The notes under the pieces are model-generated. The model did not search any database and was not told the DNA's origin. It worked only from the letters and a program-made list of their open reading frames with translations. A stretch of 64,000 nt of DNA, taken from the NCBI GenBank assembly GCA_021770825.1, contig JAETQD010000004.1, positions 62,001 through 126,000 on the forward strand, read 5' to 3'. Positions 43,487 to 53,178 of this stretch are shown here, piece by piece. The DNA is from Clostridium sp. Lineage in GTDB: Bacteria; Bacillota; Clostridia; Lachnospirales; Lachnospiraceae. Position 1 is the stretch's first letter. Every line of letters begins with the position of its first letter. A program made the position numbers and the translations under genes.

Positions 43487-44953
43487 GTTACTTTTGCAGA
43501 AGTAACTGCCACCCGTCTGGTAGAGATTTTATGATGCCTACGCCCGAAGTGTAAGATGCTGTTTACTTGATCAGCGACGGTTTCAGTACCACCTGGTCCG
43601 CTGGAATGGATACCAGGTGGCAGAGTTCCATCAGTTTCCTGCCTAACAGCAGTTGAGCCAGTTCGAACGGGGTGTGGCCGTTTAAACTGGCTCTTGCTGT
43701 GCTGTTGATATGATTGGCTATCTGTGTAGCGTCCTCCTGGGTAAGAGGTGAAAAGGTGCGGCCCTTGGGAAGGATATAGCGGATAAATTCATGATTCTTT
43801 TCCAGTCTTCCCTTCTGCCAGGAGGCCATCGGATCACAGAAGTATACGCGTGTATGCCCTCCGTCCCCGGTTTCCCGCTCAAAGACCTGTGGATCCTTAA
43901 AGGAGGAGCCATTGTCTGTGAGGATCAAAGGAAACAATCTGGCATAGGTTTCCGGTCCAAGATTGTCATAAAGAAAATCAAAAACCTCCCTGACATATTC
44001 TCTGCGGTCAGCAGGAAGCAGAAAAACAAGCATAAGAAGGCAGCTTCGGAACAACAAAGTAAGGAATACATTCTCGTTTTTTCCACCGGATCTCTCTACA
44101 ACATCCATTTCTACGACCGGGGTGTCCGGATGCTGTGCCATATAACTTTCAAAATCCGCATAAGTACGATTTTCACGGTACCCTGGGATTTCTGCTTCTT
44201 TATGGTGTTTGTGGCGTGGTTTGTAACGAACTTTGCGCGGCAGGTCCAGGTTAATGGCCGTAAAGAGTTTCTGATCAATGTAGTTGTACAAGGTACGCTG
44301 GGAACAGCCAATTTCCGCGGCATGGGAGAGATAGATATGAGAAAGGGGCTGTCCCTGCTTTAAAAGAGGAGAAATAAGCTTATCCAGCTGTTCCAGAGAC
44401 TCAGGGGACTGGTTGATGCCGCTGCGGGAAGAAGATTTGACTTCATGATAGGCGTCATCCGCATATTTGGCCCGATAGAAAAAGAAATCATGGGAACAGG
44501 ACCGGAGTTTTGGGCATTTGTTGCAGACATAGGGCGGTTTCTTAAGAAGCTCACACACTTTAGGAGAAAAGTCCTTACAGTACAGCGTACAGCGCTTGCT
44601 GCGGCATTTGGAGCAGAGAGAATCACACCGTGGATTTCCGCAGAGGGATTTGAGCGTACAGGTCCCCAGGTGCTCGCATTCTGACCGTTTCCGCGTCATT
44701 TCATTCGAATAGTGGAAAACAACGGAACGGTGATTGCGTACTTCTCTGGAAATGGTAGTGGGATATTTGTTAAGCTCTTTTGCAATCTGGGAGAAGCTTT
44801 TCCCTTCTTCCAGCATGGTCTCGATCCGGATACGATCTGAGAGAGTTAAATGTTTCATAATAACCTCCAATCTGCTTTGGGCTGCAGACAAGTCCATGAT
44901 ACCTCATTGCAAGACTAAAAGCCATTCCCTTTTTGCAGGACTAATTGCAGTCC
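43487..44953 (-). mobile_element. IS30-family insertion sequence
   Basis: A single IS30-type transposase gene lies between nitroreductase and clpB. Candidate terminal sequences are short palindromes: GTTACTT-TTGCAG-AAGTAAC at 43487-43506 and GGACT-AATTGC-AGTCC at 44938-44953. The core TTTTGCAG-A--TAA-TGC appears at both ends (43492 and 44931), and a third related copy (TTGCAAGACTAA) lies at 44907. Exact borders and the target duplication could not be fixed, so the limits given are the outer edges of these palindromes. Confidence 0.65.
43563..44858 (-). CDS. IS30-family transposase
   Basis: This 431-residue DDE transposase has an N-terminal helix-turn-helix (KHLTLSDRIRIETMLEEGKSFSQIAKELNKYPTTISREVRNH). 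A Cys-rich stretch (CEHLGTCTLKSLCGNPRCDSLCSKCRSKRC) that may bind zinc follows. The catalytic core carries Asp in VEMDVVER near 260, Asp in ILTDNGSSF near 330 and Glu in KGRLEKNHEFIRYILPKG near 365. ATG 44858 has a GGAGG site; the longer in-frame start does not. The frame is intact, so the element may still be active. Confidence 0.93.
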   Translation of the reverse strand: MKHLTLSDRIRIETMLEEGKSFSQIAKELNKYPTTISREVRNHRSVVFHYSNEMTRKRSECEHLGTCTLKSLCGNPRCDSLCSKCRSKRCTLYCKDFSPKVCELLKKPPYVCNKCPKLRSCSHDFFFYRAKYADDAYHEVKSSSRSGINQSPESLEQLDKLISPLLKQGQPLSHIYLSHAAEIGCSQRTLYNYIDQKLFTAINLDLPRKVRYKPRHKHHKEAEIPGYRENRTYADFESYMAQHPDTPVVEMDVVERSGGKNENVFLTLLFRSCLLMLVFLLPADRREYVREVFDFLYDNLGPETYARLFPLILTDNGSSFKDPQVFERETGDGGHTRVYFCDPMASWQKGRLEKNHEFIRYILPKGRTFSPLTQEDATQIANHINSTARASLNGHTPFELAQLLLGRKLMELCHLVSIPADQVVLKPSLIK

Positions 44954-45035
44954 CTAACGCAATAGGAGGCTCTTCTTCAGAAACGGGTCTGCAATAAGTT
45001 TTTCATTTTACGCTGGGTGTGAAATTTTTATGAAA

Positions 45036-45062
45036 TTAGCACTCGACGCTTGACAGTGCTAA
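45036..45062. promoter_or_regulatory. CIRCE element (HrcA operator) upstream of clpB
   Basis: TTAGCACTC (45036-45044), 9 bp, CAGTGCTAA (45054-45062). This matches the CIRCE inverted repeat (TTAGCACTC-N9-GAGTGCTAA) at 17 of 18 positions, with C for G at the inner edge of the right arm. It overlaps the -35 box of the clpB promoter, so HrcA would block polymerase binding. Confidence 0.92.
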
Positions 45063-45078
45063 CAATACGTGCTATATT
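45050..45078 (+). promoter_or_regulatory. Sigma-A promoter of clpB
   Basis: TTGACA (45050-45055), exactly 17 bp, TATATT (45073-45078). The -35 lies inside the CIRCE palindrome. Confidence 0.88.
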
Positions 45079-45122
45079 CCATGTATAACAAGTTGACACA
45101 TATGAACTAAGGAGGCTTGAAT

Positions 45123-47717
45123 ATGAATATCAGCAAATTTACACAGAAGTCGGTGGAAGCCGTACAGGGATGTGAAAAGTTAGCTTATGAATATGGAAAT
45201 CAGCAAATCGATCAGGAACATCTTCTGGTGAGTCTTCTGAGGCTGGAGGACAGCCTGATTATGAAGCTCATAACGAAGATGGGAATATCCGGTGAGCAGT
45301 TTTTAAATGAGGCAGAACAGGCCGTGAATAAGCTGCCGAAGGTATCCGGAGGCGGCCAGGTGTATCTGACCAATGACCTGAATAAGGTTTTAATAAGCGC
45401 TGAGGACGAAGCAAAGGCCATGGGAGACGAATATGTTTCCGTGGAGCATCTTTTCTTATGCCTTTTGAAGGAACCCAACCGGGCGATGAAAGAGCTTTTC
45501 CGTCTGTATGGAATTGACAGGAACAAGTTTTTACAGGCACTTTCCACGGTGCGCGGAAACCAGCGGGTGGTCAGCGACAACCCGGAAGCCACATACGATA
45601 CACTGAATAAGTACGGTGCAGATCTGGTGGAGCGGGCCAGGGACCAGAAACTGGATCCGGTGATCGGCCGTGATTCAGAAATCAGGAATGTAATCCGGAT
45701 CCTGTCCAGAAAAACAAAGAATAATCCGGTTTTGATCGGTGAACCCGGTGTCGGTAAAACCGCCGTGGTGGAGGGCCTGGCCCAGAGAATTGTCCGCGGT
45801 GATGTGCCGGAGGGCTTAAAGGATAAGAAGCTGTTCTCCCTGGATATGGGCGCTCTGGTGGCAGGAGCCAAGTACCGGGGCGAATTTGAGGAGCGGTTAA
45901 AGGCCGTTCTGGAAGAGGTAAAGAAGAGCGAAGGACAGATTATCCTGTTCATTGATGAGCTCCATACCATTGTGGGAGCAGGAAAAACCGAGGGCTCCAT
46001 GGATGCAGGAAATATGCTGAAGCCCATGCTGGCCCGCGGCGAGCTTCACTGCATCGGTGCAACAACCCTGGACGAATACCGGAAATATATTGAAAAAGAC
46101 CCGGCTCTGGAACGTCGTTTCCAGCCGGTTCATGTGGATGAACCCACAGTGGAAGATACGATCTCCATTCTCCGCGGCTTGAAAGACCGCTATGAGGTTT
46201 ACCATGGAGTAAAAATTACGGACTCCGCTCTGGTATCGGCCGCGGTACTTTCCAACCGTTATATCAGTGACCGTTTCCTTCCGGATAAGGCCATCGATCT
46301 GGTGGATGAGGCCTGCGCCATGATCAAAACAGAGCTGGATTCCATGCCGACAGAGCTGGATGAGCTTTCCAGAAAGATCATGCAGCTGGAAATTGAGGAA
46401 GCGGCCCTTAAGAAAGAAACAGATCATTTAAGCCAGGAGAGGCTTTCTGACTTGCAGAAGGAGCTGGCAGAGCTCCATGACACCTTTGCATCCCAAAAAG
46501 CCCAGTGGGAAAATGAAAAGGCATCTGTGGATAAGCTTTCCAGTCTCAGAGAGGAGATTGAAGGCCTGCACCGCCAGATTCAGGACGCCCAGCAGAAATA
46601 TGATTTGAATAAGGCGGCAGAGCTGCAGTACGGAAAGCTGCCGCAGCTTGAAAAGGAACTCCGTGAGGAGGAAGAACGGGTGAAAAACCAGGATTTAAGC
46701 CTGGTGCATGAAAGCGTCACCGAGGACGAAATCGCAAGAATCATTTCCAGATGGACTGGAATTCCTGTGGCGAAGCTGACAGAAAGTGAAAGGAATAAGA
46801 CACTTCATCTGGATGAGCAGCTTCACAAGCGTGTGGTTGGACAGGATGAAGGTGTGGAGAAGGTTACAGAGGCCATTATCCGTTCCAAAGCCGGAATCAA
46901 GGACCCCACAAAGCCCATCGGTTCCTTCCTGTTTTTGGGGCCCACCGGTGTCGGGAAAACAGAGCTTGCCAAAGCGCTGGCGGAGAACCTGTTCGATGAT
47001 GAGAACAACATGGTGCGTATCGACATGAGTGAGTATATGGAGAAACATTCCGTATCCCGCCTGATCGGAGCGCCGCCAGGATATGTGGGATATGATGAAG
47101 GCGGACAGCTCACGGAGGCCGTGAGACGGAAACCTTACTGTGTGGTTCTTTTTGATGAGGTGGAAAAGGCACATCCCGATGTGTTCAATATCCTGCTTCA
47201 GGTTCTGGACGATGGACGAATCACAGACTCCATGGGAAAGACCGTGGACTTTAAAAACACGATTATCATTTTGACCTCCAATATCGGTTCCCAGTATCTT
47301 CTGGAGGGAATTGATGAAGCCGGAAGAATCAAGCCGGAGGCAGAGCAGATGGTCATGAATGACTTGAGAGCCCACTTCCGTCCGGAGTTTTTAAACAGGC
47401 TGGATGAAACCATTCTGTTTAAGCCGCTGACCAGGGAAAATATCGGCGGAATCATCAATCTTCTGGTGGCAGACGTCAACAAACGTCTGGCAGACAAAGA
47501 GCTTTCCATTGCCCTTTCTGATTCTGCAAAGCAGTTTATCGTTGAGAATGGCTATGACCCGGTGTACGGTGCAAGACCTCTGAAACGATACCTGCAGAAG
47601 AATGTGGAGACTCTGGCAGCGAAGCTGATTCTTTCCGATGGAGTCCACACAGGTGATACGATTCTTGTGGATTTGGTGGACGGAAGGCTTACGGCTTTGG
47701 CTGAGAAAAATTTGTAA
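45123..47717 (+). CDS. clpB: Chaperone ClpB (Hsp100 disaggregase)
   Basis: This 864-residue AAA+ disaggregase, with DnaK, pulls proteins out of aggregates. It has the Clp N-terminal repeat domain ([30 protein letters not shown]), NBD1 with Walker A GEPGVGKT near 203, and the long coiled-coil middle domain (about 410-520) that marks ClpB. NBD2 follows with Walker A GPTGVGKT near 603 and the D2-small C-terminus ([15 protein letters not shown]). A TTG two codons upstream is in frame; the GGAGG site at 45111-45115 fits ATG 45123. The CIRCE operator places it in the HrcA heat-shock regulon. Confidence 0.97.
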   Translation: MNISKFTQKSVEAVQGCEKLAYEYGNQQIDQEHLLVSLLRLEDSLIMKLITKMGISGEQFLNEAEQAVNKLPKVSGGGQVYLTNDLNKVLISAEDEAKAMGDEYVSVEHLFLCLLKEPNRAMKELFRLYGIDRNKFLQALSTVRGNQRVVSDNPEATYDTLNKYGADLVERARDQKLDPVIGRDSEIRNVIRILSRKTKNNPVLIGEPGVGKTAVVEGLAQRIVRGDVPEGLKDKKLFSLDMGALVAGAKYRGEFEERLKAVLEEVKKSEGQIILFIDELHTIVGAGKTEGSMDAGNMLKPMLARGELHCIGATTLDEYRKYIEKDPALERRFQPVHVDEPTVEDTISILRGLKDRYEVYHGVKITDSALVSAAVLSNRYISDRFLPDKAIDLVDEACAMIKTELDSMPTELDELSRKIMQLEIEEAALKKETDHLSQERLSDLQKELAELHDTFASQKAQWENEKASVDKLSSLREEIEGLHRQIQDAQQKYDLNKAAELQYGKLPQLEKELREEEERVKNQDLSLVHESVTEDEIARIISRWTGIPVAKLTESERNKTLHLDEQLHKRVVGQDEGVEKVTEAIIRSKAGIKDPTKPIGSFLFLGPTGVGKTELAKALAENLFDDENNMVRIDMSEYMEKHSVSRLIGAPPGYVGYDEGGQLTEAVRRKPYCVVLFDEVEKAHPDVFNILLQVLDDGRITDSMGKTVDFKNTIIILTSNIGSQYLLEGIDEAGRIKPEAEQMVMNDLRAHFRPEFLNRLDETILFKPLTRENIGGIINLLVADVNKRLADKELSIALSDSAKQFIVENGYDPVYGARPLKRYLQKNVETLAAKLILSDGVHTGDTILVDLVDGRLTALAEKNL

Positions 47718-47736
47718 AACTTATAGCACAAAAGAT

Positions 47737-47784
47737 ACCGCCGCCCCCGGCACCTATGCAGGCTGGGGGCAGCGGTTTTGCTTT
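47737..47784. terminator. Terminator after clpB
   Basis: ACCGCCGCCCCC (47737-47748) pairs with 47765-47776 with one mismatch, followed by TTTTGCTTTT. It may also serve the convergent phosphoesterase-Hsp90 gene. Confidence 0.82.
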
Positions 47785-47862
47785 TAATAGTCCGGTATGA
47801 TATGAGGTGAGGGCACGGTCTGCGGCTGCGGCCATTGTGACCTTTTTTTGACGGATACAAAT

Positions 47863-50800
47863 TTACTGGCTAGACTGCAGCGACTTGAGATAATCGAGTA
47901 TTTTCTGGTATTCCATGGAAAATACGGCTTTCCCTGTTTCCACGTCGCTGACTGTAAAGCGCTGGAGCAGGAATTGTTCCATACGTCTCTGCATAGAAGA
48001 TGTGTGCCAGGGAGCGGTTTTCCTGTCAGAACGTGTTGTAAACAGTTCTATGATAAACAAAGCACAGCAGAGAATCGGATAATCCTTGATGGAATCCGGT
48101 ATTACCGGGCTGAGAAAATCATAGGAGCTTACTTTCAGACGCTCCCTGTCTGACAAAATGACAGATGGAGGAGGTACCAGTCCCGAAAAGGGTAATTTTA
48201 TGTCTTTAAAGTGGAAGGACAGAAAGAGCTTCTTCCATTTGGGAGGGAAGTTGGCAGTGTCACAGGTGCTTTTTCCCTGGCCGCGTCGGAGAGTAAAGGA
48301 GATTTTATCTTTGCCAAGAACAGCCTCATAAAAATAATTTTTATCCGAATCTGGTATCCTGTGCGAAGCTCCGGCGGAAATATCGGACAGAAAACGGAAT
48401 AAGCTTTTGGCACAAACAGTAGGAATGTTTACAGAATGGGAACGGGCATAAGCGAGGAAGCTGTCTGCCTGCTTCTGAAGGCCTTGCATGATCTGCTCCC
48501 GAATATATTTTACTGCCTGGTTATGGTGCTGCTGCTCCATCCATGGGGAAAAACCAACGATTTCTTCACGGGAAACATCCATTTGAATCCAGTTAGAAGG
48601 AAAGTTGAAAACTAAATGGAATTTCTGAAAATCCTGACTAAATTTTTCCTCATAGGAAAGCAGATGCGTGTGGGAGAGGTTAAATAAATCTTCCCAGTCG
48701 TCGGTTTCCATCAGAATGCCGGAGTTGAGAATAAAGCAGTCCGGTGCAGAACTTTTATTAGGCAGAAAGATAAACATGCCATAGGGATACTGCTCCAGAG
48801 TTTTGCCGCTCAATATTTCCTTTTCCCAGTCCATTTCCCTTACAGTTCCGTCTTCATGAAAGGGAACGAAGAAACGGAAGGGACTTTTACAGAATTCCGT
48901 TCGTATTTTATGGGCTGGAAATACCATATTCCGTTTTGTTCCGGAACGTTCAATATGAATGGGATACTGGATATCCAGCATGACCCGGTTGATATAGTCG
49001 GTGATCTTTTTTTCACTGGTGGAATTATCCAGATAAAGCCGGATATTGGTTCCTGTCTGGGCGGAAGGGTCCCGCTCAATGAAGAAGCACCCTTCATAAT
49101 TGGGAATATGAAGGCGAAGCCCCTCTTTTTCATCCTGGAAGGACCGCGTCTGGACATCAATTTCCTGGCAGACCATGAAGGAGGAAAGAAAGCCGATTCC
49201 GAAGCTGCTGATGGGCTTATAGGAAATTCCCAGTTCAGCATAATCATCTCCGGAGTAAAAGCTCCGGCCAATGCTGGTAAAATACCGTTCAATTTTATAG
49301 CGGTCCATGCCAGTTCCCTTGTCGGTAATCTGAAAAAAGGGTTTTCCCTGCTCTGCTGTACCAAACTGAATTTGGATGGCACAATCTTTCTTAGCGAACG
49401 TCCGGTCCATGGCCATACGGACAGAAATCGCATCAATGGAATTCTGAATCAGCTCTCTGGCAAAGACCTCCTTGCTGTCATAGATATTATCTCCGGTCAG
49501 GAGAGGGAGAAGCGTAGGAATATACGCCTCAAAATTGTAGTTATCCAGGGCATCCAGAGAGGGGTCCTTTTCAATCTTTGGAAGCAGGTAATATAACTTC
49601 AGGCCGATCAGTTTGAAGTAATCCTCAAATTTGTTGATAACGAGATCAAATTCTTTTACGAACAGGACTGCCAGTTTATGGGCGGTGGCTTCCCGACACC
49701 AGAGGTTTACATAGGCGCTTCTGCGGTCGGAGTCGGAGGACAGGGTGATTCTGGCCGCCGGAACATGCTGATGAAACTGATTGGGCTCCAGACGTATGTT
49801 TACCTTATGACTGATTTGACCGTAAAAATCATCGGCATATTCGGTTAAAACCAGGTAAAGGTCTGCAAAGAAGATACCTACCATGGAAAATGCCAGATAC
49901 TGCTTTACGCGGCGCTCCATGCTTTCATCAAGAAGCCTGTCGCAGAAAGAGGCAGCATCCATGAGTTTGGAGAAAGTAAACAGACGAAGGTAACTGTCAG
50001 GAACATGAGGCTTTAAATATTCTTCGTACAGACCATCGAATTCTCCGGAAACTCCATCATATTTTCCTGTACCTTCCGGCTCATGCTTTTTCAGTGTTTT
50101 GAGAGTGCGGAGGTAAACGGAAAAAAGGAGGAACTGAAGGCAGAGAGGATCATCGAGAAGATAACGCCCAACCTCGGAAAAACCGGTCAGAGCTTTGTCC
50201 AGCCACTGGATGACGCAGGTGCATACGGTGTACAGCCTCTGAGAAGCCATGGACGCATCTGTGAACTTTTTATTGAAGTCATAATTTTGCTCTTTTAAAA
50301 GTTCTAAAAGCCGAATTAACCGGGGCATTTTACTCACCGGAGGAATCTGCTTTATTTTAAGCGGTTCCAGATGATCCTCACGGTATATGAATTTCTTCTG
50401 AACAAGCTTGATGGGATCCTGCCTGGGGAAAAAGTCAATGATGCTGAAGGTGTGCTGCTGAAGACCATTGGCTCCTGCGGAACCTCCTGCGAATACGTCA
50501 ATAATGCTGTCAGCGGAGTCATAGTAATCTTCGTTAATAAAAGGACGTTCCAGATCAAAATGTTTATGTCCATGTAAAACGGTTTTCACTCCCATGGTCC
50601 GTAAGCCCCGGACCAGGGCGGCGTGATTCCGTACCACATCTGCATCGCCCACGTTTTTGGCTATGTCAGGAAACAGATAAAAATGATGATGGAACAGAGC
50701 CACCAGCGTGTAATCGGACAGATGGGCAGTCCGTCTGCGCATAGAAGCAATCTGTGCAATGGGAATCTCACCAAAATCGTCATACTCCGGTTTATCACCT

Positions 50801-51366
50801 TTAGACAGTAGGGCTAATAAAGCATCTTTGTCAATGCCGGCTTTATTATAGTCTTCTTCCGAAATGGCAGCGCAGGAACCATAACCTGCATTATGCGGAA
50901 TATTCTTCTCCAGGCCGCAAGAGTTGAATCCCAGAAAGGCAATCTGGTTTTCCGGATATTCCCGGACCACAGAAAAATCTTTGGAGTCATAATAAGAAGG
51001 AACGGAACCATAAAACAGAATCAAAAAGTCCCTGTATTTCTGCCATTGTTCCGTTTTGTCGTCACTCCAGAAAATATCATGGTTTCCCGGTACAAATACA
51101 AAATCATGAAGGGATAACGGAGTTTCACCCTGGTCCAGATTGATCTGTTCCATTAACTTGTGAAAAAAAGCAGCAGCTGTTTTTACCAAAGACTCTGAAT
51201 AGCCGGATGGACCATTGAAGATATCTCCGGTTACCAGAACACACCGTACCCCCTTTACCCCATTTTGAGCAATATCATCTGCAATTTTACATGCCAGCTC
51301 CTCAGGCGGAAGGAATGTATTTCCAATATGCAGATCAGAAAGATGCAGAATCCGAAAGGTTGACAT
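47863..51366 (-). CDS. Metallophosphoesterase-Hsp90-like ATPase fusion protein
   Basis: This is a 1167-residue soluble protein. Residues 1-330 form a calcineurin-like phosphoesterase with every metal motif: DLH at 11-13, GD at 47-48, GNHD at 94-97, HHH near 230 and GHKH near 265. Residues about 350-610 are helical and unrecognised. From about 620 there is an Hsp90-type GHKL ATPase: N-box ELIQNSIDA from Glu638, DKGTGMD at 682-688, FGIGFLSSFMV at 722-732, and the GT near 765. An Hsp90 middle-domain-like part follows, with VSRE near 930 (the loop with the catalytic Arg in Hsp90). The C-terminal 200 residues are unrecognised. The start at 51366 follows AAGGGGGG; the in-frame ATG 7 codons earlier lacks a site. 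It is a single gene with its own promoter. Function is unknown; a defence or stress role is an inference. Confidence 0.88.
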   Translation of the reverse strand: MSTFRILHLSDLHIGNTFLPPEELACKIADDIAQNGVKGVRCVLVTGDIFNGPSGYSESLVKTAAAFFHKLMEQINLDQGETPLSLHDFVFVPGNHDIFWSDDKTEQWQKYRDFLILFYGSVPSYYDSKDFSVVREYPENQIAFLGFNSCGLEKNIPHNAGYGSCAAISEEDYNKAGIDKDALLALLSKGDKPEYDDFGEIPIAQIASMRRRTAHLSDYTLVALFHHHFYLFPDIAKNVGDADVVRNHAALVRGLRTMGVKTVLHGHKHFDLERPFINEDYYDSADSIIDVFAGGSAGANGLQQHTFSIIDFFPRQDPIKLVQKKFIYREDHLEPLKIKQIPPVSKMPRLIRLLELLKEQNYDFNKKFTDASMASQRLYTVCTCVIQWLDKALTGFSEVGRYLLDDPLCLQFLLFSVYLRTLKTLKKHEPEGTGKYDGVSGEFDGLYEEYLKPHVPDSYLRLFTFSKLMDAASFCDRLLDESMERRVKQYLAFSMVGIFFADLYLVLTEYADDFYGQISHKVNIRLEPNQFHQHVPAARITLSSDSDRRSAYVNLWCREATAHKLAVLFVKEFDLVINKFEDYFKLIGLKLYYLLPKIEKDPSLDALDNYNFEAYIPTLLPLLTGDNIYDSKEVFARELIQNSIDAISVRMAMDRTFAKKDCAIQIQFGTAEQGKPFFQITDKGTGMDRYKIERYFTSIGRSFYSGDDYAELGISYKPISSFGIGFLSSFMVCQEIDVQTRSFQDEKEGLRLHIPNYEGCFFIERDPSAQTGTNIRLYLDNSTSEKKITDYINRVMLDIQYPIHIERSGTKRNMVFPAHKIRTEFCKSPFRFFVPFHEDGTVREMDWEKEILSGKTLEQYPYGMFIFLPNKSSAPDCFILNSGILMETDDWEDLFNLSHTHLLSYEEKFSQDFQKFHLVFNFPSNWIQMDVSREEIVGFSPWMEQQHHNQAVKYIREQIMQGLQKQADSFLAYARSHSVNIPTVCAKSLFRFLSDISAGASHRIPDSDKNYFYEAVLGKDKISFTLRRGQGKSTCDTANFPPKWKKLFLSFHFKDIKLPFSGLVPPPSVILSDRERLKVSSYDFLSPVIPDSIKDYPILCCALFIIELFTTRSDRKTAPWHTSSMQRRMEQFLLQRFTVSDVETGKAVFSMEYQKILDYLKSLQSSQ

Positions 51367-51397
51367 GAATTTCCCCCCTTGTATCATTGATATAAAT

Positions 51398-51427
51398 ATT
51401 ATGGCGTAAAGTGTCAGAAGTTGTCAA
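51398..51427 (-). promoter_or_regulatory. Promoter of the phosphoesterase-Hsp90 gene
   Basis: On the minus strand TTGACA (51422-51427) and CATAAT (51398-51403) with an 18-bp spacer, 31 bp before the start codon. Confidence 0.55.
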
Positions 51428-51506
51428 CCAAATTGAGCATATTGGGGGACCATGGCTTCTTTTCCTTCATATATTTAATAGTAAGAACCTAGCAGGGAAG
51501 TATGTT

Positions 51507-52646
51507 GTGGCGATTTATGTGGTAAAGTCAGGAGACAGTGTAGATACCATTTCAGGAAGCTTTGGCATTCCCACCGGGGAACTGATCTGGGCCAATGAAC
51601 TGGAATATCCATACCGGTTAGCTGTGGGCCAGGCGCTTTATGTTCCGGAAAGCACGGTGGAAAATGAGGGGAAACGTTCTTTGTACTCCTTCGGATATGC
51701 CTATCCCTTTATCAGTGAGGAGGTACTTCGGGAAACGCTTCCCCATCTGACCTCTCTTTATGTATTTTCTTATGGCTTCACAGAGGAAGGAGATTTAGTT
51801 GCCCCCAATGCAGATGACACGTGGATGATTCAGGAGGCAAAACAGAGCGGAGTACGCCCGGTTCTGGTATTGACACCTCTGGGGGCTGATGGAAGATTCA
51901 ACAACAACCTGGTCACAATCGTGGTGGAAAACCAGGATGTGCAGGAGCGGCTCATATGGAACCTTGGCCGGACCATACAGGAGAAGGGGTTCCGGGGGCT
52001 GGACATTGATTTTGAGTATGTGGAGGCAAAAGACCGGGAAGGCTATGCAGCCTTTGTGGGCCGGGTGCGGCAGGTCATGAATCTGTTTGGCTATCCGGTC
52101 ACCGTGGCCCTGGCCCCCAAAACCTCAGCCGGGCAGCCGGGGCTTCTTTATGAAGGAATTGATTACAGTCTTCTGGGGCAGGCCGCAGACCGGGTGATGC
52201 TGATGACTTATGAGTGGGGGTATACATACGGCCCTCCCATGGCCGTCGCCCCCATCAACATGGTCCGCCGGGTGGTGGACTATGCCGTATCGGCAATCCC
52301 CAGGGAGAAAATAAGCCTTGGGATTCCCAATTACGGGTATGACTGGACCCTTCCCTATGTGCGGGGGACCACAAGGGCAGAATCCATAAGCAATCATGAG
52401 GCCATACAAAGGGCCATTGATTTTGGGGTGGAAATCCAGTTTGATGAGACGGCAAAGTCTCCTTATTTCCGGTACTGGCAGTATGGAATTCTGCATGAAG
52501 TATGGTTTGAGGATGTGAGAAGTCTTAAGGCCAAGTATGATTTAATTGAGGAGTATGGACTGACAGGAGCCGGATTCTGGCAGCTCATGAGCTTTTACCG
52601 TCCGGCATGGCTTTTGATGGAAGAGATGTTCCGAATTCAAAGATAA
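51507..52646 (+). CDS. LysM-GH18 glycosidase (YaaH/SleL-like)
   Basis: The protein of 379 residues starts with one LysM domain (IYVVKSGDSVDTISGSFGIPTGELIWANELEYPYRLAVGQALYVP) and continues as a glycoside hydrolase family 18 barrel. The catalytic motif GLDIDFEYVE has its acid Glu near residue 180, and YEWGYTYGPPMAVAPIN and LGIPNYGYDW follow. Members act on cortex peptidoglycan during spore germination. No signal peptide is visible, as in other YaaH-type spore proteins. A GTG at 51507 with GGGAAG at 6-bp spacing gives a start exactly at the LysM domain; the frame continues upstream to 51411 without a ribosome site. Confidence 0.85.
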   Translation: MAIYVVKSGDSVDTISGSFGIPTGELIWANELEYPYRLAVGQALYVPESTVENEGKRSLYSFGYAYPFISEEVLRETLPHLTSLYVFSYGFTEEGDLVAPNADDTWMIQEAKQSGVRPVLVLTPLGADGRFNNNLVTIVVENQDVQERLIWNLGRTIQEKGFRGLDIDFEYVEAKDREGYAAFVGRVRQVMNLFGYPVTVALAPKTSAGQPGLLYEGIDYSLLGQAADRVMLMTYEWGYTYGPPMAVAPINMVRRVVDYAVSAIPREKISLGIPNYGYDWTLPYVRGTTRAESISNHEAIQRAIDFGVEIQFDETAKSPYFRYWQYGILHEVWFEDVRSLKAKYDLIEEYGLTGAGFWQLMSFYRPAWLLMEEMFRIQR

Positions 52647-52728
52647 GATTTCCGGGTGAAATGCAGCAGAAAATCTGGTATGATGGGGGAAAGAACTATA
52701 CCGCCAATATTTGGAAAGGAGATTCCCC

Positions 52729-53094
52729 ATGCTGCCTGAATCAAGTGTTATTTTTTTCCCCTGCAAGAGCATTCCGGAAACCATGGAATACTATACGAAG
52801 GTACTGGGACTTCCGGTCCATAAGGACCTGGGAACCAGCGTCTGGTTTGACTGCGGGTATGGATACCTGGCTTTCTGTGATTACGGTCCCGGACGCCCCA
52901 TGGCATCCGGCCAGTGCATTTCCTTCAACCTGCCTTCGGTGGAGGACGTGGATGCCATGTATGAAACCCTAAAAACCCGTCCGGTCATCGGTCTTTTGGC
53001 TCCGCCTGCCCATCATCCCAAATTTCCGGTGTATTCCTTCTTCTTTTCTGATCCCAACGGGTATACTCTGGAATACCAGAAAACAACAGATTGA
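52729..53094 (+). CDS. VOC (glyoxalase/bleomycin resistance) family protein
   Basis: This 121-residue protein has the beta-alpha-beta-beta-beta modules of the vicinal oxygen chelate fold: VIFFPCKSIPETMEYYTKVLGLPVHKDLG at the start and FPVYSFFFSDPNGYTLEYQKT at the end, with the terminal Glu metal ligand. It is a single small VOC unit, so it probably acts as a dimer. Substrate unknown. AAAGGAG lies 7 bp before ATG 52729. It follows the LysM-GH18 gene by 82 bp. Confidence 0.82.
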   Translation: MLPESSVIFFPCKSIPETMEYYTKVLGLPVHKDLGTSVWFDCGYGYLAFCDYGPGRPMASGQCISFNLPSVEDVDAMYETLKTRPVIGLLAPPAHHPKFPVYSFFFSDPNGYTLEYQKTTD

Positions 53095-53120
53095 GAAAGC
53101 AAACTCACAAAAAATAAGAG

Positions 53121-53161
53121 GAATTGCCTCCGGCCCGGGAGCCGGACTGCAATTCTTTTTT
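53121..53161. terminator. Bidirectional terminator between the VOC and Pcp genes
   Basis: GAATTGC (53121-53127) with GCAATTC (53149-53155), and inside it TCCGGC (53129-53134) with GCCGGA (53141-53146); T runs lie on both strands. Confidence 0.85.
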
Positions 53162-53178
53162 GTTGTTTACCGATTCAA

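Noticed and set aside
51411..51506. Upstream extension of the LysM-GH18 gene
   Set aside because: The frame is open but has no ribosome site, and its residues (EHIGGPWLLFLHIF) do not form a signal peptide with a cleavage site; the LysM domain begins right at the GTG at 51507.
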